A stretch of DNA of 64,000 nt from Rhynochetos jubatus (taxonomy: Eukaryota; Chordata; Aves; Eurypygiformes; Rhynochetidae), in NCBI GenBank assembly GCA_027574665.1, contig CM050657.1, forward strand, positions 29,387,408-29,451,407, written 5' to 3'. Made by a program: the position numbers and the translations under genes. Positions 37,951 through 49,770 of this stretch are shown one piece after another; the stretch's first letter is position 1; the number at the start of each line of letters is the position of its first letter. A model generated the notes under the pieces. The model was given only the letters and a program-made list of their open reading frames with translations, was not told the DNA's origin and made no database searches.

Positions 37951-40900
37951 TGCAGAAAGATGTTATTCTCTTTAATACCAATATCACAATGCAAATGGAA
38001 ACTTTGCAGTTGTTTCCTTTCGGTTTTAAATGAGAATCTGATCTCATTTTATGTTTCCATGCAGCTATCCTTTATTAAATGATGCCATGTTTCTAAAGCT
38101 GGACACAACAAAAAACTGGTTTATTCCTGTTTTGCATTGGTTGTTTCCAGAAACGTACCCCAGGGTTTTTTTTAATTTAGCCTCCTCTTGCATGTAGGTC
38201 AAGGTTTGTACTGTCTGTAGCTAAAGTGATGGTTTCATTATCACAAGTATAAAAGAATCACTGAAATATTTAGCAGCTGAGAAATGCAGAGAATCAGAAG
38301 TATGGTTAAACCTTCGTTCACCTTTGCTGAATTCAGCCACAGTAACGCTAGTAAACCTTTCTGTAAATAGTGGACCCGTTCGGAACTTGAGGCAAAGAAC
38401 TGGGTTTCAGCATACTAGAAAAGAACTTGTGTGCATCTTAAGGCTTTAATAGAATAGACTCCCTTGTGGTCTGCGGTAATTTGCAGAGCTTAGATTTTGC
38501 AAAATTTAAGTATTATAAATCCTTATTTCTATTTTTAGCTAATCATTTGAACAGTATCAGTAAAGTTGAATTTTACGTGTACCACAGGTAACTGCTTACA
38601 CAGAATCAGATCTTCCTGAATGTCTCCACTGAGCTTATAACGTAGTGTATCTCCTTGTGAATCTCCTTTGTACATGACGAGCAATTCTCACTACTGCAAT
38701 GAGACTTTTACAGCAGGGTAGCCATTTTCCTTTCATGTCCTTGACTTTAAAATGACTAAGTATATTTTGCGTGGATAAGGACCCAGCACTGAAAATTAAT
38801 GCAGAGGAGGTATTCAGAAGCACTGCCAATTAACAATAATCGCCTTGACAGTGTCAGTAATATAGAACTAATTCTCATTTATTTCTAAGTGTATCAGTTC
38901 AGTGCATTCCAAACAAACGGAATATAACTGTTCAGGATTATGACTTGTCATCTGTCTGGATAGGCCAATGCTTAATAATGATAATAAAACCATTTGATTC
39001 ATTATTACGAGATTAGTTCGACACAGTGCAATATTCCCCTGTTCCACCAAAGAAGCACAGCTGAAAACGTAACAAACAGCATCTCTCAAGTGACATATTA
39101 AAGTTCATATTTTTTGTAATTTGATTTATCTCCAGTAGCTTGCTTCTGCTGATTATTTTCCTGTCTGCAATGTCAATACGGAGTGCGCCATTACATGTTA
39201 TCAAAATTGCATTTCTTTGTTTATTTCTTGTGTGGTTATTTTTAAAGGAAGTTGCTGAGCAAATGCTGTGTAGAAGCAATCTATTTATTGCCGCTGATAA
39301 TTATCTTTAGAAGAGACGGGGCACTTAGCGATAAACTGGTTTTATTACATCTTTGTGTTCAAACATACCCACTCGAAGCATTTAAAAAAAAAAAGCGTAG
39401 CTCCGTTGCATGAGCATGCTTTGCTACGGGTGTTTTAAATCCATTTGCAAATTTGCTCTTTTGTTAGGGGGTGCAAGTCCTCTTGTAATTAATATCACTG
39501 AACTCAAGTGCTTTCATGAGTCTGGAAAAACTCATTGGCAGCCTGCGAACGGTAATTTCTTCTAGCTAAAGAAACTGATTTATGTATTAAGGAGGAGTCT
39601 AGTAATTAGCAAGCTGTTTCCAGTTTGACTATTACACACAGGGTGCTGTATGTGTTTTAATGGTCGCTACATCTAGCTAATGCAGAGTGGTTTAGCTAGA
39701 GGTGCCATAGGAAATCTTGTGCGCCCTCATCCATTTTATTCTCCTTGCCTAAGGAGGGTAACTGGGGCACGTAGGAGCAGGTGCACTGTTTCACACCTCC
39801 AGCACAGCCTGCAAATGTTGGGGTGGGCTTGCGGTTTTTTTCAGTTTTACCATAGCAGTCTAATTGTTGATACTCAGTCCTCCCTCTTAATTTAAATGTG
39901 TTCTTTTCTCCACGCAAATTCCATTTCTGCTGAACAGAAAATCTATACAAAGCATGAGTAAGAACGAAATCAAACTAAAAATAATTTGCTCAGACCCTAT
40001 CCTACCTGCTGTCCAATGACCTTTCTGATTATGGTTACTTCTGCCTCTGAACTGCGTTCTGATATGAAACTGCCACTCTCTCAGTGTGAAAACTGTCTGT
40101 GTTCAGATAGTATTTGTTAGACTATTAGACAGCCTCTGGTGGTACTGAACGGGTACCAATTAACCCTTACGGGGCTTCTAGTGTCTGCTGTACTTTTATC
40201 ATGTGAATTGTTTAATTATGTTTTTGAAGGGCTTTCTTATTTATAATATTATATTTGAATTCTAGTATTATCAAATTTGGGACTTTTTTAGCTTTGATAA
40301 GATCATTTACTGCTGGATTCCTCCAAATGTGATGTTTAAGCTTCCCATTCACCATAATATTTCACAGTCATTTGTGAATGTGACTTTGTTGGCATTTAAA
40401 ATAATAATAATGGCTTAATGCAATCTTCTTTCATGCTGGCCTTTGATATGGGCAGATGTAAGCTATAGAATACTTGTTCAAATCAAGACAGATTAAAAAG
40501 GTACTCAGCCAAACCAACAAAACAAATTAGCTCACCTCCTTACCTTTTACAGCCAGAGTAATGGATCCTGCAGTTCCTGTATAATAGTAATTATGTAAGT
40601 GTGTGTTATACCTGCAAATGGAAGATGAATCTTGTGTTCTTAATTGCTGCTATATAAATGCCTATCAGCTGAGTCATAAGGCCTTATCCGTAAGATTCTG
40701 CAGTTGCTCTATGGAACAATTTAGTTTTGTTTAATACCTTTGAAACAAAGCTGTGTTCTGAATAATTTTTACACTATTACATAATAAGCTTATTGGGACA
40801 TTTGATACATAATAACATAAATCAGGATGTCTGACGACAATGAATAATCATTTAAGCAAAGAGACACAGAGAGATGTGTATTCCAGAGAACAAGAGTTGC

Positions 40901-42914
40901 CTAGAAATGTCATTATTACAAATACTGTGATGGTATCTGTGACAAAAGAGACCAAAGGAAAAGTGACAGAACGGAAAGAGGAGAAAGAAAAGGCCTTTTG
41001 AAAGACGTGAAGGCCTTTAAGGTAAAGGGTAACTCATAATTGTTTTCAGCAGTTTATGTGGAGCCAAGGGAGTCGACAAGTAATGATGAGTGCTAGTCCC
41101 TGTATCATGTGTTTTCTAAACTGGCAAACTGTGAAGCTAATCTTAAAATACAATTGTTTTCCTCTGGCTTTACCTTGTGAAACTCAGAACCAGACTAACA
41201 GAGGAAGCTGTGAAGCCTTCATTTTTTGACGTCTTGTTAGGTAAATGCATGCGGAACGATTTGAACATAGCTGAGATGGGGAAAGGGAAGAGATAAGGAT
41301 TATTTTTAGTCTATTTTTTCCAGTGATCCCAATGATTTAGCTTAAACTTGAAAACGTCCTTAATTTCTGCCTAGACCATACCGTGAAACATAGTCCAGCT
41401 TGCACTACACAAGGTAAACCATAATAAAATAATGCAGGTAGAAGCAGTATTCACAAGAGTTTGGTTAACGGTACCTTTTTGTTGCTGGTTTGTTGTAAGA
41501 CTCCCAGCATTCCAGGGAAAATTTAGATGGGTTACATAATGTATGTGGAAATTAGTACTTGTCCTATAATGTAGTCACTAAATCTGGATTTTCCCCTTTG
41601 CAGGCTGATACACAGTAGCCAGAGAGTTCACAAAATTACTGAGATGGTTTCGCCGAAAATACCTATCGATACCACTCTTAAAAGACTCTAACAGAACTAC
41701 CTGATTTTAGGCGGGTAAGTTTATGGGGTGATTATAGCAAGCTGAAATCTCTTTTAAACTCACACAGAAATAGTGCTAAAATATTTAACACTTTAAAACC
41801 ACTGCATTACATGATGGTTGGGGTTTTTTTCAGTTAAAGTTCTACCTTTAAGAGTTGTTCTTGCTGTGGTACTGCACTGATCTATCCTCATGTCAATATT
41901 GTTGGATTTTTCCAGCTCCCGCTGGATTTTTATTGCCACAGAGGTCGGACAAACAAAATCAGGCAGAATAGATCTTTGAAACAGGTTGTTACAGCCTCCA
42001 ATGATCTGTACAAGCCAAACATATTGTCAGGCAAGCAAACCTCTTGAGCTTGAGAGAATGTTAACTTTGGATCCCAGTCACTGGTGTTCATTACAAATCC
42101 GTGCCACACAATAAAGGTAGAGGAACTCTCTTAGTGCCAGTGCCCATTTCTAACATTTTTGGTTTGGTTAAGTTGTATATAGTTAATGCAAACTGGCTAA
42201 TCTCTATCTTTACACGACTGTAATCAAGGGTAGTAAAAAACCTCTTGAATCGTGAGCTGCAAAGAGCACTCTGTAAATTCAAGAGGAGTATTGTAATAAA
42301 TGATCCAGATACTTCAAAATAATAGTTTCACATTTTGTTTGGCTTTTACAAATACTAGGAGCTTTCTTCTTACTGTGAATGTGCAATAATAATCTTGGTT
42401 AAAATATGTATATGTATATATATTGAATGAAAGAATCAGTGAAATCCCGATTCATTCATTAATTTTGATGGTGGATTTTTGTATTCTAGAGTATAATTTG
42501 CATTACAGAAAGGGAGTAGTTTCCTTGATTTCAGTGGCACTATTTGTGCAAATTTCTGTAGGAAACGGTTTGTTGCATCGCAGTCATTAATGCTGTGGTA
42601 TCTCGTAAGTAAAAATAATAGGGGCACTAGGCAAAATGTAAGAAGAGCAATTGAATGGAAACAAAACAAAACAAAAACCCTCTTTGATTCCTAGAATATC
42701 TCAAAACGTTTTCTGTAGTTTACTTTTAATATACCATGTTGTATGACGTAGCAAATGGTAGTGGATTTTCAGAGACAATAAGATGGCATTGATGGTTTAA
42801 ACTAATCAGCGAAACATTAAAATTAGATAAATTCAGGTTACCTAAATTTATAGAAGCAATGGGCTACAAAATCTAAATTGAACCGATTTTAAGTAAATTA
42901 TCATAGACGGCTTG

Positions 42915-43000
42915 CTTAGTATATTTTAGGTAGAATACAGGGCCATAACCTGTTTCCTTGGCAACCACATACGAATAAAAGGTACATTAGCAAAGCTGCA
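42915..43000 (+). promoter_or_regulatory. RFX-type X-box element, copy 2
   Basis: The same 15-base X-box as copy 1, at 42952-42966, within a related flank of about 80 bp that includes GGGCCA before it and AAAAGGT and GCTGCAGA after it. The shared flank points to common descent (an ancient repeat or local duplication) and not to chance motif recurrence. Confidence 0.5.
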
Positions 43001-45549
43001 GATGTGTGTCAGTGAATGCTTATTAAGCAGCCCAATGCATTTACATACCATGTGCTCACAATAATGCATGCATCTTGAAAATCACCCTCTAAAAAGATTT
43101 CTGAGTATGGCCCAGTGTGGATTCTTCATACTCAAAAGGTCTTAACCTAAAAATCTCATGTTTTCAATGGAAATATCTCTTGTGATTTTTTTCATTATGC
43201 TTTAAATTGGACTTACAATAACTGGACAAAACTGGCACAGTAGGCTTGTTCAGCAAATTGAAACCATTCTCCAAGATTCTGAATACGTACAGCGCTGCGT
43301 TAAGACAACAAAATATGGATAGAAATGAAGGCATAGAGTGTCTTTCAGACATGGTGGGACATTCTAAATTTGAATCTTGCACCAGCATTCAGCAGCGAGT
43401 ATGATTATACTGTTTTACACAGTGACAAATGAAATCCACTAAATAAAAATGAAACGGGTGTTGCTTGCAGCACTCTCACTGCATCCAACATAACCAGGCA
43501 AAGAGAGATGACCACATGTTGTATTCTAACAGTCAACAACAGAAAAAGGCAGAGAGGCAGGGTGGGGAGAAAAAGCTGTAGGAAAGTCAAAGTGGCAGTT
43601 GTTCATGGACTGTCAGAATAAGGTTTGGATGTAGCATTTAGGCAGGGCTCACACTTTCTGTGCAAGAGTTTGTATAGCACTGGTTTGTTTTCCTGGATTT
43701 AAAAGAAGCTCAGATATATAAGATCAGTTTTGACAAATTTGTTTATTGATTTCAGCAAGTTTATGTACAGGTTATTTTTGGCCTTTCTTTTAAAAGTATT
43801 CATTTGTTTAGATAACCCTTCAGGTTAACTATGTTATCCCAAGATGATACATCTTTAAGAAGTAAGTCTGAAATGCTAACAATTGAAAAGACAGCAAGAA
43901 TGGGAATCTGCAAATCCTGATCTTAAATTCAGTCGGTGTAATCTATGAAGCTGTTTATGTGACCAGTAGCCTAATGAAAACTCCCTTGAAATCAATGAAA
44001 AGATTCCCATTGACTTTTTTGGAGTGTGCAGTAAGACAGAATGCTTCGTACATAACGATGAGATATAGCAAACAAAGATTATCCTGACAGTGTTAAACAT
44101 TTCCGTAACTCTCAACAGTCAAGTGTATCAGAATCTAGTATGAATTCCGTATCATTTGAACATGGTCACATGAATCCTTTCATGATCCTCAACCATAAAC
44201 AATGTTGTTATATACCATCATGTCCTACAATACTGTTAATGCTTCTGAACTTTCGAGAATTCAGGAAATGATGAGGGAGATGCAAGTGAACTGTTTTTTT
44301 CCTTTCCTTATTTATTGCTCCCCATCTGAGCTGAGTTGACTGTCAGGCCCGGGGCAATTCACACTGGTGGCAGACCATGTAGCACAAACCAGAGCTGGAG
44401 CCATCAAGACTCTTCTTACTGCCAGCTGCCACCTGCTTTTGCTACAGCCCTTCTCTCTTGCACGAGTGGAGGTTCTGCTAGAGTTTTTAGGTTGGACCTG
44501 TGCAACAGGACGGAAGAGGAGGATTAGGGCTTGGACTGGGCCACTTAGGTCAGCACAAAATGGAGCACAAGAATATTTAAGAGCATACAGCCAACGTTAC
44601 TGTGCGTCAAATGAGTTGTCATAATGAATGGCAACACTTAAGTGACGATACAGAGCAATAGCTATCACCTGTGCACCGGTTTTGGCACGCTAAAGTTTAC
44701 CAATATAACATAAAAATATTTTGCAATATTTTAAGGAAGACTGGAGATCTGTGGTGGCCAGTTAACGGCTTTCAAAATGGCTGTGTCCCACCATCTAGCA
44801 GACCAACCGAATCACGTGTTTCCAGGGGAAGGCACTTAGCACTATTTTCAGCCTAACATGATTTGCTACATCAGCCATAGTAAAGGGCAAGAATGGCTGC
44901 ATCAGCCTGGCTGCTGGCACACCTGACCGAGAAGAGGAGCAGGCCCTGAGCATGCAGCCTGGCTACTGCTCTTGTGGATGTTGGTTCAGATATTCAAAGG
45001 ATGTTTCCTCTGAAATCTGGAAAATCAGTCTGGGTTCGACTACTTTTATTTTGTCCTTCTGATAACGCAGTGGGCAAAAGAATAACACATAGTAATTGCC
45101 CAAAATGAACAAAAATTAAATGTTTAATTTGCTATTTTTGTTTAAAGCTATTAAAATATATAAATTACTACATTTGACAACAGCCAACAGAAAAATGCCT
45201 GTTGTTGTCACCCTGTGAACACAGCTTCACAACTGCCATTGATCTATGCTAGCTAAGGACTGTGAGATATCCCAGAAGTGTAGAAGGCTAGAAAGCAGCT
45301 TGTCAGCAGCACAAAAAATATTAAAGACTTAAATGGAAAATAGTACCGAGATTGATCAGAGATAGCAAGATGTAAAGTCAGCTGATTCTTAGTACCTGTA
45401 CAACATACGTTTTACATGTTGTGCAGAAGAAAAATTTGGATTTATGTCAGTTATTGCTGTTGGTTCATTTTCTTTTTTAGACTGGTGGAGAAACTAAGGT
45501 GTAGTTATACCATTAAAAATTGCCTATACGCGTTCTGTTTAGAGTTAAT

Positions 45550-45652
45550 GTGCTCGCTTTGGCAGCACATATACTAAAATTGGAACAATACAGGGTAGAT
45601 TAGCACGGCCCCTTCACAAAGATGACATGCAAATTCATGAAGCATTCAATAT
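45550..45652 (+). pseudogene. U6 snRNA pseudogene, 5' part of a U6-CR1 chimera
   Basis: Nearly the whole U6 spliceosomal RNA is recognisable from its first base: GTGCTCGCTTTGGCAGCACA, ATATACTAAAATTGGAACAA, AGATTAGCACGGCCCCTTCA and GATGACATGCAAATTCATGA. Several differences from the vertebrate consensus are C-to-T or G-to-A changes, many at CpG positions, as expected of an untranscribed methylated copy. The ACAGA-box region reads ACAGGGTAGA rather than ACAGAGAAGA. No proximal sequence element or TATA box is evident upstream, and the terminal T run is missing because the sequence passes directly into CR1 at about 45653-45660. It is a retrocopy. Confidence 0.93.
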
Positions 45653-46263
45653 CATTTTCCATGGGACCTAATGAAGTACATCCACAGGTCCTGAAAGAAC
45701 TAGCGGATGAGGTTGCTCTATCCATCATATTCAACAAGTCATGGTGGTCTGGTGAAGTTCCCGATGACTGGAAAAGGGGAAACATAACCCCCATCATTAA
45801 AACGGGAGAAAAGGAGGATCCTGGGAACTACTGGCCAGTCAGTGTCACCTCTGTGCCTGGCAAGATCATGGAGCAGATCCTCCTGGAAACCATGCTAAGG
45901 CACATAGAAAACGAGAAGGTGACTGGTGACAGCCAACATGGCTTCAGCAAGGGCAGATCATACCTGACAAATATGATGGCTTCTATGATGGGGTCACGAC
46001 CCCAGTAGATAGAGGTTGGGCAACCAATGTCATCTACCTGGACTTGGCAAAGCGTTCGACACCATCCCACACAACATCCTTGTCTCTAAACTGGAGAGGC
46101 ATGGATTTGACAGATGAACCGCTCAGTGGATAAAGAATTGGCTGGCTGGTAGCACTCAGAGAGTTGTGATCAACGGCTCGATGTCTAAGTGGAGAGCAGT
46201 GACGAGCGGCGTTCCTCAGGGGTCGGTGTTGGGACTGGTGCTGTTTAACATCTATGTCAGTGA
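45653..46263 (+). pseudogene. CR1 ORF2 fragment joined to U6, plus strand
   Basis: CR1 reverse transcriptase fragment beginning directly after the U6 copy. Recognisable peptide segments in order: [54 protein letters not shown], then [11 protein letters not shown], and in shifted frames [18 protein letters not shown]. Frameshifts after about 45995 break the frame. It is 5'-truncated at the U6 joint and stops abruptly at about 46263, where an oppositely oriented CR1 begins. It has no CR1 3' tail. Confidence 0.93.
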
Positions 46264-46914
46264 CAGGGGCTCCAGCCCTCGGAGCATCTTTGTGGTCCTT
46301 CTCTGTACTCACTCCAACTGGACTATATCCTTTTTATGTTGAGGGCTCCAAGGCTGGACACAGAACTCCAGGTGGGGTCTCACAAATGCAGAGCAGAGGG
46401 GGAGAATCACCTCCCTCGACCTGCTGGCCATGCTTCTCTGGATACAGCCCAGGATACGGTTGGCTTTCTGGGCTGCCAGTACACACTGACGACTCATGTC
46501 CAGCTTTTCATTCCCCAGTATCCCCAGGTCCTTCTCCTCTGGGCTGCTCTCGATCCATTCTCCATCCAGCCTGTCCTTGTGCAGGGATTTCCCCGACCCA
46601 GGTGCAGGACCTTGCACTTGGCCTTGTTGAACTCCATGAGGTTGGCGCAGTCCCACCTCTCCAGCCTGTCCAGGTCCCTCTGGATGCCATTCCTTCCCTC
46701 CAGCGTGTCACCGCACCACACAGCCTGGTGTCATTGGCAAACTTGCTGAGGGTGCACTCGATGCCATCATCCATGTCACTGACAAAGATGTTAAACAGCA
46801 CCAGTCCCAATCCCGACCCCTGAGGAACGCCGCTCGTCACTGCTCTCCACTCAGACATCAAGCTGTTGACCACAGCTCTCTGAGTGCGGCCAGCCAGCCA
46901 GTTCCTTATCCATC
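46127..46914. repeat. Inverted repeat formed by two CR1 fragments
   Basis: Arms at 46127-46263 and 46775-46914 cover the same piece of CR1 RT in opposite orientations, with about 12 mismatches over 137 bases by eye. The spacer is about 510 bp. A single strand could fold back into a long stem. Confidence 0.88.
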
Positions 46915-46921
46915 GAGCAGT
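46264..46921 (-). pseudogene. CR1 ORF2 C-terminal RT fragment, minus strand
   Basis: CR1 RT fragment read on the minus strand from about 46921 down to 46264. It starts before [19 protein letters not shown], passes the catalytic motif as FANDTRLC (normally with an Asp pair, so one Asp is changed to Asn), and continues in a shifted frame through [25 protein letters not shown] and [19 protein letters not shown]. It ends in the segment that reads GATGCTCCGAGGGCTGGAGC on that strand, several hundred bases short of the CR1 3' end. Its first 140 bp are inverted relative to the end of the neighbouring plus-strand CR1 and about 91% identical to it. Confidence 0.93.
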
Positions 46922-48954
46922 CCATCTGCTATATTGCCTATAAGCACTAGGCTATATTAAGACTGCTAGAGCATCAAATGGTCAAGTACAAATAAATTAA
47001 TGTGTTTAAGATGGGAGTATCTGCTATACAAATGACGGTTATGGATCTGGTTTTCAAAACAATTTAAAATAATAAATTTTAATTAAGATTTAGGGGTAAT
47101 TCATAATCTTCCTTAAATTTGTTTCATGTAATCTAAAAGATGCTTGTATTTATTGTTGTTCAGTAATGCATTTCTTTCTTTTAAAGGATTACAACAGGTT
47201 TAACTCCTATTATTGTATTGTTACTACCCTTTGTGACAAATACTTCTCATGGCACTAGTGTCAGAAATCTTCATTAATACATATTAATATGTATATACGC
47301 ACCTAAAACAATCGTAAAGAAACAACAGTGAATACGCAAAAGACAAAGTCCAAGATTATAACTAACTTACCTGTGAGTGTAAAACTTTGCTTCTCAGTTA
47401 CACAGGTTGGGAAAAAAAGAAGGTTGTGAAAACTCTGGGATGCATTTTGCTTTTGCAATCAATACCACTGTGCTCTTCAACTATTTGTTCCACCTCCCAT
47501 AGCTGTTGGTAAACAGCAACTGATAAGAACAGCTCAGTTTGTCATGAGAGGAAAGATGGTTATGTTTTGGTAGCAAAGTCCTAAGCTAAAAAGATACTCA
47601 TTGTTCACTAGGTGAACTTCTAAGAATTCCAGTGATCCAGAAGCAGTAATTAAGCTCTGCACAGAGATGTTCAGTATTTCTAAGATGATCTTTTAATGTG
47701 GATTGTGTCAAATAGTGAAAGAAGAGGGATGTGTAGATCAGTCACCGAAATGATGACAATTTCCTGACAAGAACACATGTTTTTTCCCTAACTTTTAAAC
47801 AACCAGGGAAGCATATGATAGTTCCAAGACAGAATGCTGGAAAAAAAGACCTTCCCTCCTTACAACAGATAAAGCTTCCTCAGATGGTAAGCAGCACTTA
47901 TCATGAGGGGGTTCCAGCAAAGTTCTGACTTCCAGGCCCATCAAGGGTGATTGATTAAACAGTTTGTGTTTCTGGGCTTTTTTTGTTTCCTAAAATGAAT
48001 GACTTCCTACTATTCGGAGCTTCTAACACATAGGCTTATATCTGAAAACAAAGTAACTGTCCAGTAAAAGCTCATACACCCCTAAAAATAAATGCCGATT
48101 GGGCAAAATTAGTATTTTTCAAGCAAGCTTTAAGACAAAAGTCGTCCCATGTTCTAACAATGTTATCTACCTGTCTCAAAGCCCAGTTTTTCTCTTAGCT
48201 TCATGATTCCGAGTACCTGGAAAAACAGGTTTTGCTGACTATTTACACCAAGAGGCAGAGAGAGAGAATATATAGGAAGACTGTACCAAATATACTGGAG
48301 CATCTGGCTAAATGAAAGCAAGCTACTTCCTTCTTTATCTAGGTAAGCATTTATTAGTGCTTATGCAGCACTAATACTATTGTTGCACTTGTTTCCTGAG
48401 GCAGTAAATAACCTGAAGAAATCGAAATTAGAGAATAAGGGTACTGCTTTAAAATAAACATCTTCATGATACAGTGTGAGTTTCTATATATGCTTTAAAA
48501 CAGATAATTCATGTAATCAGATAAGGAGAATAAGGTAAATGTGACTGCAGTAACCAAATGTAATTGATTTCGGGTGTTATTTTGTCAAGGAAACACTTCA
48601 CCTCTCCTTTGCAGCAGGAAGCTGTGGAGGTTCGGCACGGGGCTACGTGGCTCCCTTGGTGCTTTCTCTTTCTTCGTGTGAGAAAGGCTTTGAAGGACAG
48701 CAAGGCAACCACGATCCTGTGTTAGGTTTAAGAGGAATTTTAGGCAACGTGGACAAAACTGCACTGGCGGCCATAGAGCAAGGGGCTGGGCAGAGGGAAG
48801 GCTGCATTTCCTCATCCTTCTAAACTTACAGTCCCTGCATATAAACAACTCGTCCGTCACGCTGAATATCGCAGCTGGCTGTGTTAATTAAGCACGAAGC
48901 ATGTGCTCTAAAAGAAATGCATGAAAAAATAACGTCGCAGTTAGTGAGCGAGGA
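46922..48954. other. Non-coding stretch upstream of the CpG island
   Basis: No recognised gene. AT-rich up to about 48550, then rising GC toward the island. The minus-strand frame at 48585-48860 has cysteine pairs but no recognisable domain. Confidence 0.55.
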
Positions 48955-49770
48955 AGGGAAGCCGGGGCGCCGGCATCATCCCGTATTTCACAAGCCACAC
49001 GCAAATCCGATTCCCGGGGATTATCAGAGCAAAATGGCTGCTGCGCCGTCCTGCCGCCCTCAGCGGGCCTCGCGCTGCCGCGCGGCGGGCGGGCGCCGCG
49101 GGCCGCGCGCCGCCGGGAAGATGGCACCTGTCACGGCCCCCCGCACCCGGGCACCCAGCGCACCGTTCCGATGAGCTGCCGCTTTCGCCTTCCTCCCTGC
49201 TACAGAAAAGCCCAAAGACATGGTTTTAATCGCCAGGTAGCTCAAAAACAGTGAGTTATTCGACATTCGAGCGTAAAATTGCGTAGGCGTTTCTGGTACG
49301 GCTAGGAAAAGTCAGATTGCAGGTTAACGTGCGTGGCTCCCTCGGCTCGAGATCTGATTTAGCCCAGAGTAGTTATTACCCGGAGAGAGGAAGTGTCTTC
49401 GGGCTGTCTGCAGCGGGCGGATTGCCAAGCGGTCGGTATGCCGAGCGGCCCGGTTTGAGGCCGACGGACGCGCCGCCGCTGACGGGCCGCGCCAGGAACC
49501 TGTGTGGGGCGTGATTCGTGCAGGACTGCGAGACCCTCGCGTTTGAACTCCGCCGTAGCAGCGCACGTTTAACGTCGCTGTAAAAAGCCTTTTATTTCGT
49601 GTCTTGCTTTGACCAGACGCGGGGACGCGGCTCCTCCCGCGCGCGCCCAGCTCCCCCGTGCGGGCGCGCCGCGCGAGGGCGGGGGTGGGGGGGCGCTCGC
49701 CTCCCGCCTGCCCCCGGGGGTCCCCGCGCCGCCGAGGACACCTTCCCGTGCCGGATAGAACCGGACATGC
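48955..49770 (+). promoter_or_regulatory. CpG island, probable ZBTB38 promoter
   Basis: The only strongly CpG-rich, GC-rich segment in the window, densest at 49040-49150 and 49615-49745. Two YY1-like motifs on the plus strand (AAAATGGCTGC at about 49030 and AAGATGGC at about 49119) are of the type often found at or just after plus-strand start sites. A good donor-like sequence, AGCGTAAGTGCG, lies at about 49866-49877 and could end a first non-coding exon. The next coding exon on the plus strand is ZBTB38, about 9 kb downstream. Assignment to ZBTB38 and the transcription direction are inferences; a divergent transcript is also possible. Confidence 0.7.

Larger units (their letters stand above)
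27581..45549. other. Long gene-free, AT-rich stretch
   Basis: About 18 kb with no recognised coding sequence and almost no recognisable mobile elements, unusual beside the flanking CR1- and ERV-bearing regions. It contains a CA microsatellite, poly(T) and poly(A) runs, and two copies of an RFX-type element, listed separately. The low repeat content from about 34 to 44 kb is compatible with conserved regulatory DNA, but conservation cannot be tested here. All frames are short and featureless. Confidence 0.55.

Noticed and set aside
45020..45060. tRNA-like B box (GGGTTCGACTAC)
   Set aside because: No matching A box or cloverleaf upstream.
45550..45652. Functional U6 gene
   Set aside because: Many substitutions, an altered ACAGA box, no visible upstream promoter elements, and no terminal T run.
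46264..46921. LINE twin-priming inversion as the cause of the CR1 fold-back
   Set aside because: Twin priming leaves one segment ending in the true 3' tail at an outer edge; neither CR1 piece here has a 3' tail.
48585..48860. Minus-strand frame with CxxC pairs near the CpG island
   Set aside because: Spacing fits no zinc-binding family I know, and there is no other support.
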